21,570 nucleotides of DNA from positions 1 to 21,570 of the forward strand of contig NEEC01000289.1 of the NCBI GenBank assembly GCA_002189035.1, written 5' to 3'. Below the pieces are notes generated by a model. It was not told where the DNA came from, made no database searches, and saw only the letters and a program-made list of their open reading frames with translations. The DNA is from Utricularia gibba. Its lineage: Eukaryota; Streptophyta; Magnoliopsida; Lamiales; Lentibulariaceae. A program made the position numbers and the translations under genes. Shown here piece by piece: positions 19,901-21,570 of the stretch (positions within the stretch are counted from its first letter, which is position 1; each line of letters opens with the position of its first letter).

Positions 19901-21327
19901 CTCGGAAAATAAAGTGATGTATTTATTAACGTTCAGTTTTTGGGGGCTGCCTACATGGTTTTTCAAGGAACAGCTTCTCGTTTTGTGGCGGCCAGTCTCG
20001 CTGGAACTTGGTCCTTGACCCGATTCTGTATGGCTCATGAGGTCAACCGGATGCAAATTGATTAAAAAAAATGATGCCTTTGTTTAAATTACGATATCAC
20101 GTGCACCCCACATGATTTTTTCAACAACTTACTTTATACTTGAGGAGGCGGTCTTGGGTGCACCTAGAACGGGACAAAGGTCAGGTTTGGCTTGCGCGAG
20201 AGTTAGTTGTAGCTCGGAAAAAAGTGATGTATTTATTAACGTTCAGTTTTGGGGGCTGCCTACATGGTTTTTCAAGGAACAGCTTCTCGTTTTGTGGCGG
20301 CCAGTCTCGCTGGGAACTTGGTCCTTGACCCCGATTCTGTATGCTCATGAGGTCAACCGGATGCAAATCGATTAAAAAAATGATGCCTTTGTTTAAATTA
20401 CGATATCACGTGCACCCCACATGATTTTTCAACAACTTACTTTATACTTGAGGAGGCGGTCTTGGGGTGCACCTAGAACGGGACAAAGGTCAGGTTTGGC
20501 TTGCGCCGAGAGTTAGTTGTAGCTCGGAAAAAAGTGATGTATTTATTAACGTTCAGTTTTTGGGGGCTGCCTACATGGTTTTTCAAGGAACAGCTTCTCG
20601 TTTTGTGGCGGCCAGTCTCGCTGGGAACTTGGTCCTTGACCCCGATTCTGTATGCTCATGAGGTCAACCGGATGCAAATCGATTAAAAAAATGATGCCTT
20701 TTTAAATTACGATATCACGTGCACCCCACATGATTTTTTCAACAACTTACTTTATACTTGAGGAGGCGGTCTTGGGGTGCACCTAGAACGGACAAAGGTC
20801 AGGTTTGGCTTGCGCCGAGAGTTAGTTGTAGCTCGGAAAATAAAGTGATGTATTTATTAACGTTCAGTTTTTGGGGGCTGCCTACATGGTTTTTCAAGGA
20901 ACAGCTTCTCGTTTTGTGGCGGCCAGTCTCGCTGGGAACTTGGTCCTTGACCCCGATTATGTATTGCTCATGAGGTCAACCGGATGCAAATCGATTAAAA
21001 AAATGATGCCTTTGTTTAAATTACGATATCACGTGCACCCCACATGATTTTTTCAACAACTTACTTTATACTTGAGGAGGCGGTCTTGGGGTGCACCTAG
21101 AACGGGACAAAGGTCAGGTTTGGCTTGCGCCGAGAGTTAGTTGTAGCTCGGAAAATAAAGTGATGTATTATTAACGTTCAGTTTTGGGGGCTGCCTACAT
21201 GGTTTTTCAAGGAACAGCTTCTCGTTTTGTGGCGGCCAGTCTCGCTGGGAACTTGGTCCTTGACCCCGATTCTGTATGGCTCATGAGGTCAACCGGATGC
21301 AAATCGATTAAAGAAAATGATGCCTTT

Positions 21328-21570
21328 GTTTAAATTACGATATCACGTGCACCCCACATGATTTTTTCAACAACTTACTTTATACTTGAGGAGGCGGTCT
21401 TGGGTGCACCTAGAACGGGACAAAGGTCAGGTTTGGCTTGCGCCGAGAGTTAGTTGTAGCTCGGAAATTAAGTGATGTATTTATTAACGTTCAGTTTTGG
21501 GGCTGCCTACATGGTTTTTCAAGGAACAGCTTCTCGTTTTGTGGCGCCAGTCTCGCTGGGAACTTGGTCC
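21328..21570 (+). repeat. Unit 71, cut by the window end
   Basis: The last 243 bp follow the consensus from GTTTAAATTACG to AACTTGGTCC and stop with the window. The array therefore continues to the right. On the left the window begins at a unit start, so it very probably continues there too. Confidence 0.95.

Larger units (their letters stand above)
1..21570 (+). repeat. Satellite DNA array, ~312-bp unit, 71 head-to-tail units
   Basis: The same sequence recurs without unique DNA in between. Taking the GTTTAAATTACG segment as unit start, units begin near 1, 315, 627, 938, 1243, 1544, 1853, 2155, 2455, 2768, 3078, 3388, 3688, 3997, 4311, 4623, 4925, 5234, 5545, 5852, 6161, 6463, 6816, 7129, 7359, 7666, 7935, 8243, 8507, 8819, 9131, 9440, 9931, 10241, 10548, 10796, 11110, 11425, 11738, 12018, 12242, 12533, 12937, 13452, 13695, 13915, 14103, 14234, 14538, 14848, 15159, 15465, 15778, 16086, 16393, 16672, 16973, 17285, 17597, 17907, 18220, 18531, 18841, 19155, 19463, 19770, 20082, 20391, 20701, 21014 and 21328. 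All units point the same way; I saw no inverted unit. Intact units differ by a few percent by eye, mostly small indels. Short open frames occur in every unit but are broken by indels at different places, so the array is non-coding. The family is not recognised. Confidence 0.98.
14234..21570 (+). repeat. Right regular block, units 48-71
   Basis: Twenty-three complete units (279-314 bp, most 306-314) and one cut unit. Two variants are common here and rare on the left. TATTGCTC occurs in units 53, 56, 57, 60, 61 and 69. ATTAAAGAAAATGATG occurs at the ends of units 49, 50, 52, 54, 62 and 70. Neighbouring units sometimes share a private change, such as GCGGAGAG in units 65 and 66 and AAAAAAG in units 67 and 68. 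No gene or other element is visible. Confidence 0.95.

Noticed and set aside
1-21570. CRISPR array or bacterial repeat
   Set aside because: The period is about 312 bp with no unique spacers between short repeats, and no cas-like genes are present.
1-21570. Strict higher-order repeat of a fixed number of units
   Set aside because: Diagnostic variants recur at irregular unit intervals (for example TTTCGGGG at units 1, 4, 8, 12, 14, 19). Homopolymer noise may hide a weak pattern, but none is supportable by eye.

Overview
The whole window is one tandem satellite array. A unit of about 312 bp (intact copies 300-315 bp, about 45% GC) repeats head to tail on the same strand from base 1 to base 21570. 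I segment it into 71 units, the last one cut by the window end. I found no protein-coding gene, RNA gene, transposon, CRISPR array or unique flanking DNA. A 21 kb uninterrupted array of a 312-bp non-coding unit points to a eukaryotic genome, in heterochromatin, a centromere-proximal region or a similar repeat block. I do not recognise the satellite family and cannot name the species.

Layout. Bases 1-6462 hold 21 regular units. Bases 6463-14233 form a disturbed centre in which good units alternate with shortened, expanded, scrambled or diverged ones (units of 131-353 bp and composite blocks of 404, 491 and 515 bp). Bases 14234-21570 hold 24 mostly regular units, and the array runs off both ends.

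Internal structure. The unit is itself an old dimer of two half-units, A (about 155 bp) and B (about 157 bp). Several short words recur at a spacing of exactly 157 bp: ACATG at 29 and 186, TGGCT at 108 and 265, and TGATG at 148 and 305. Longer imperfect similarity runs around them. Several odd junctions in the centre are switches between A and B at matching positions, which is what unequal exchange in half-unit register would give.

Half A carries three overlapping 6-bp palindromes (GATATC, CACGTG, GTGCAC) and a 10-bp inverted repeat with a 44-bp spacer. Half B carries a TTGACC/GGTCAA inverted repeat.

Caution: much of the copy-to-copy difference is single-base loss in homopolymers, which looks like residual long-read error. 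Shared substitutions and shared deletions are more trustworthy. The disturbed centre could be real decay and rearrangement, or poor consensus in a hard-to-assemble repeat. The sequence alone does not settle this.
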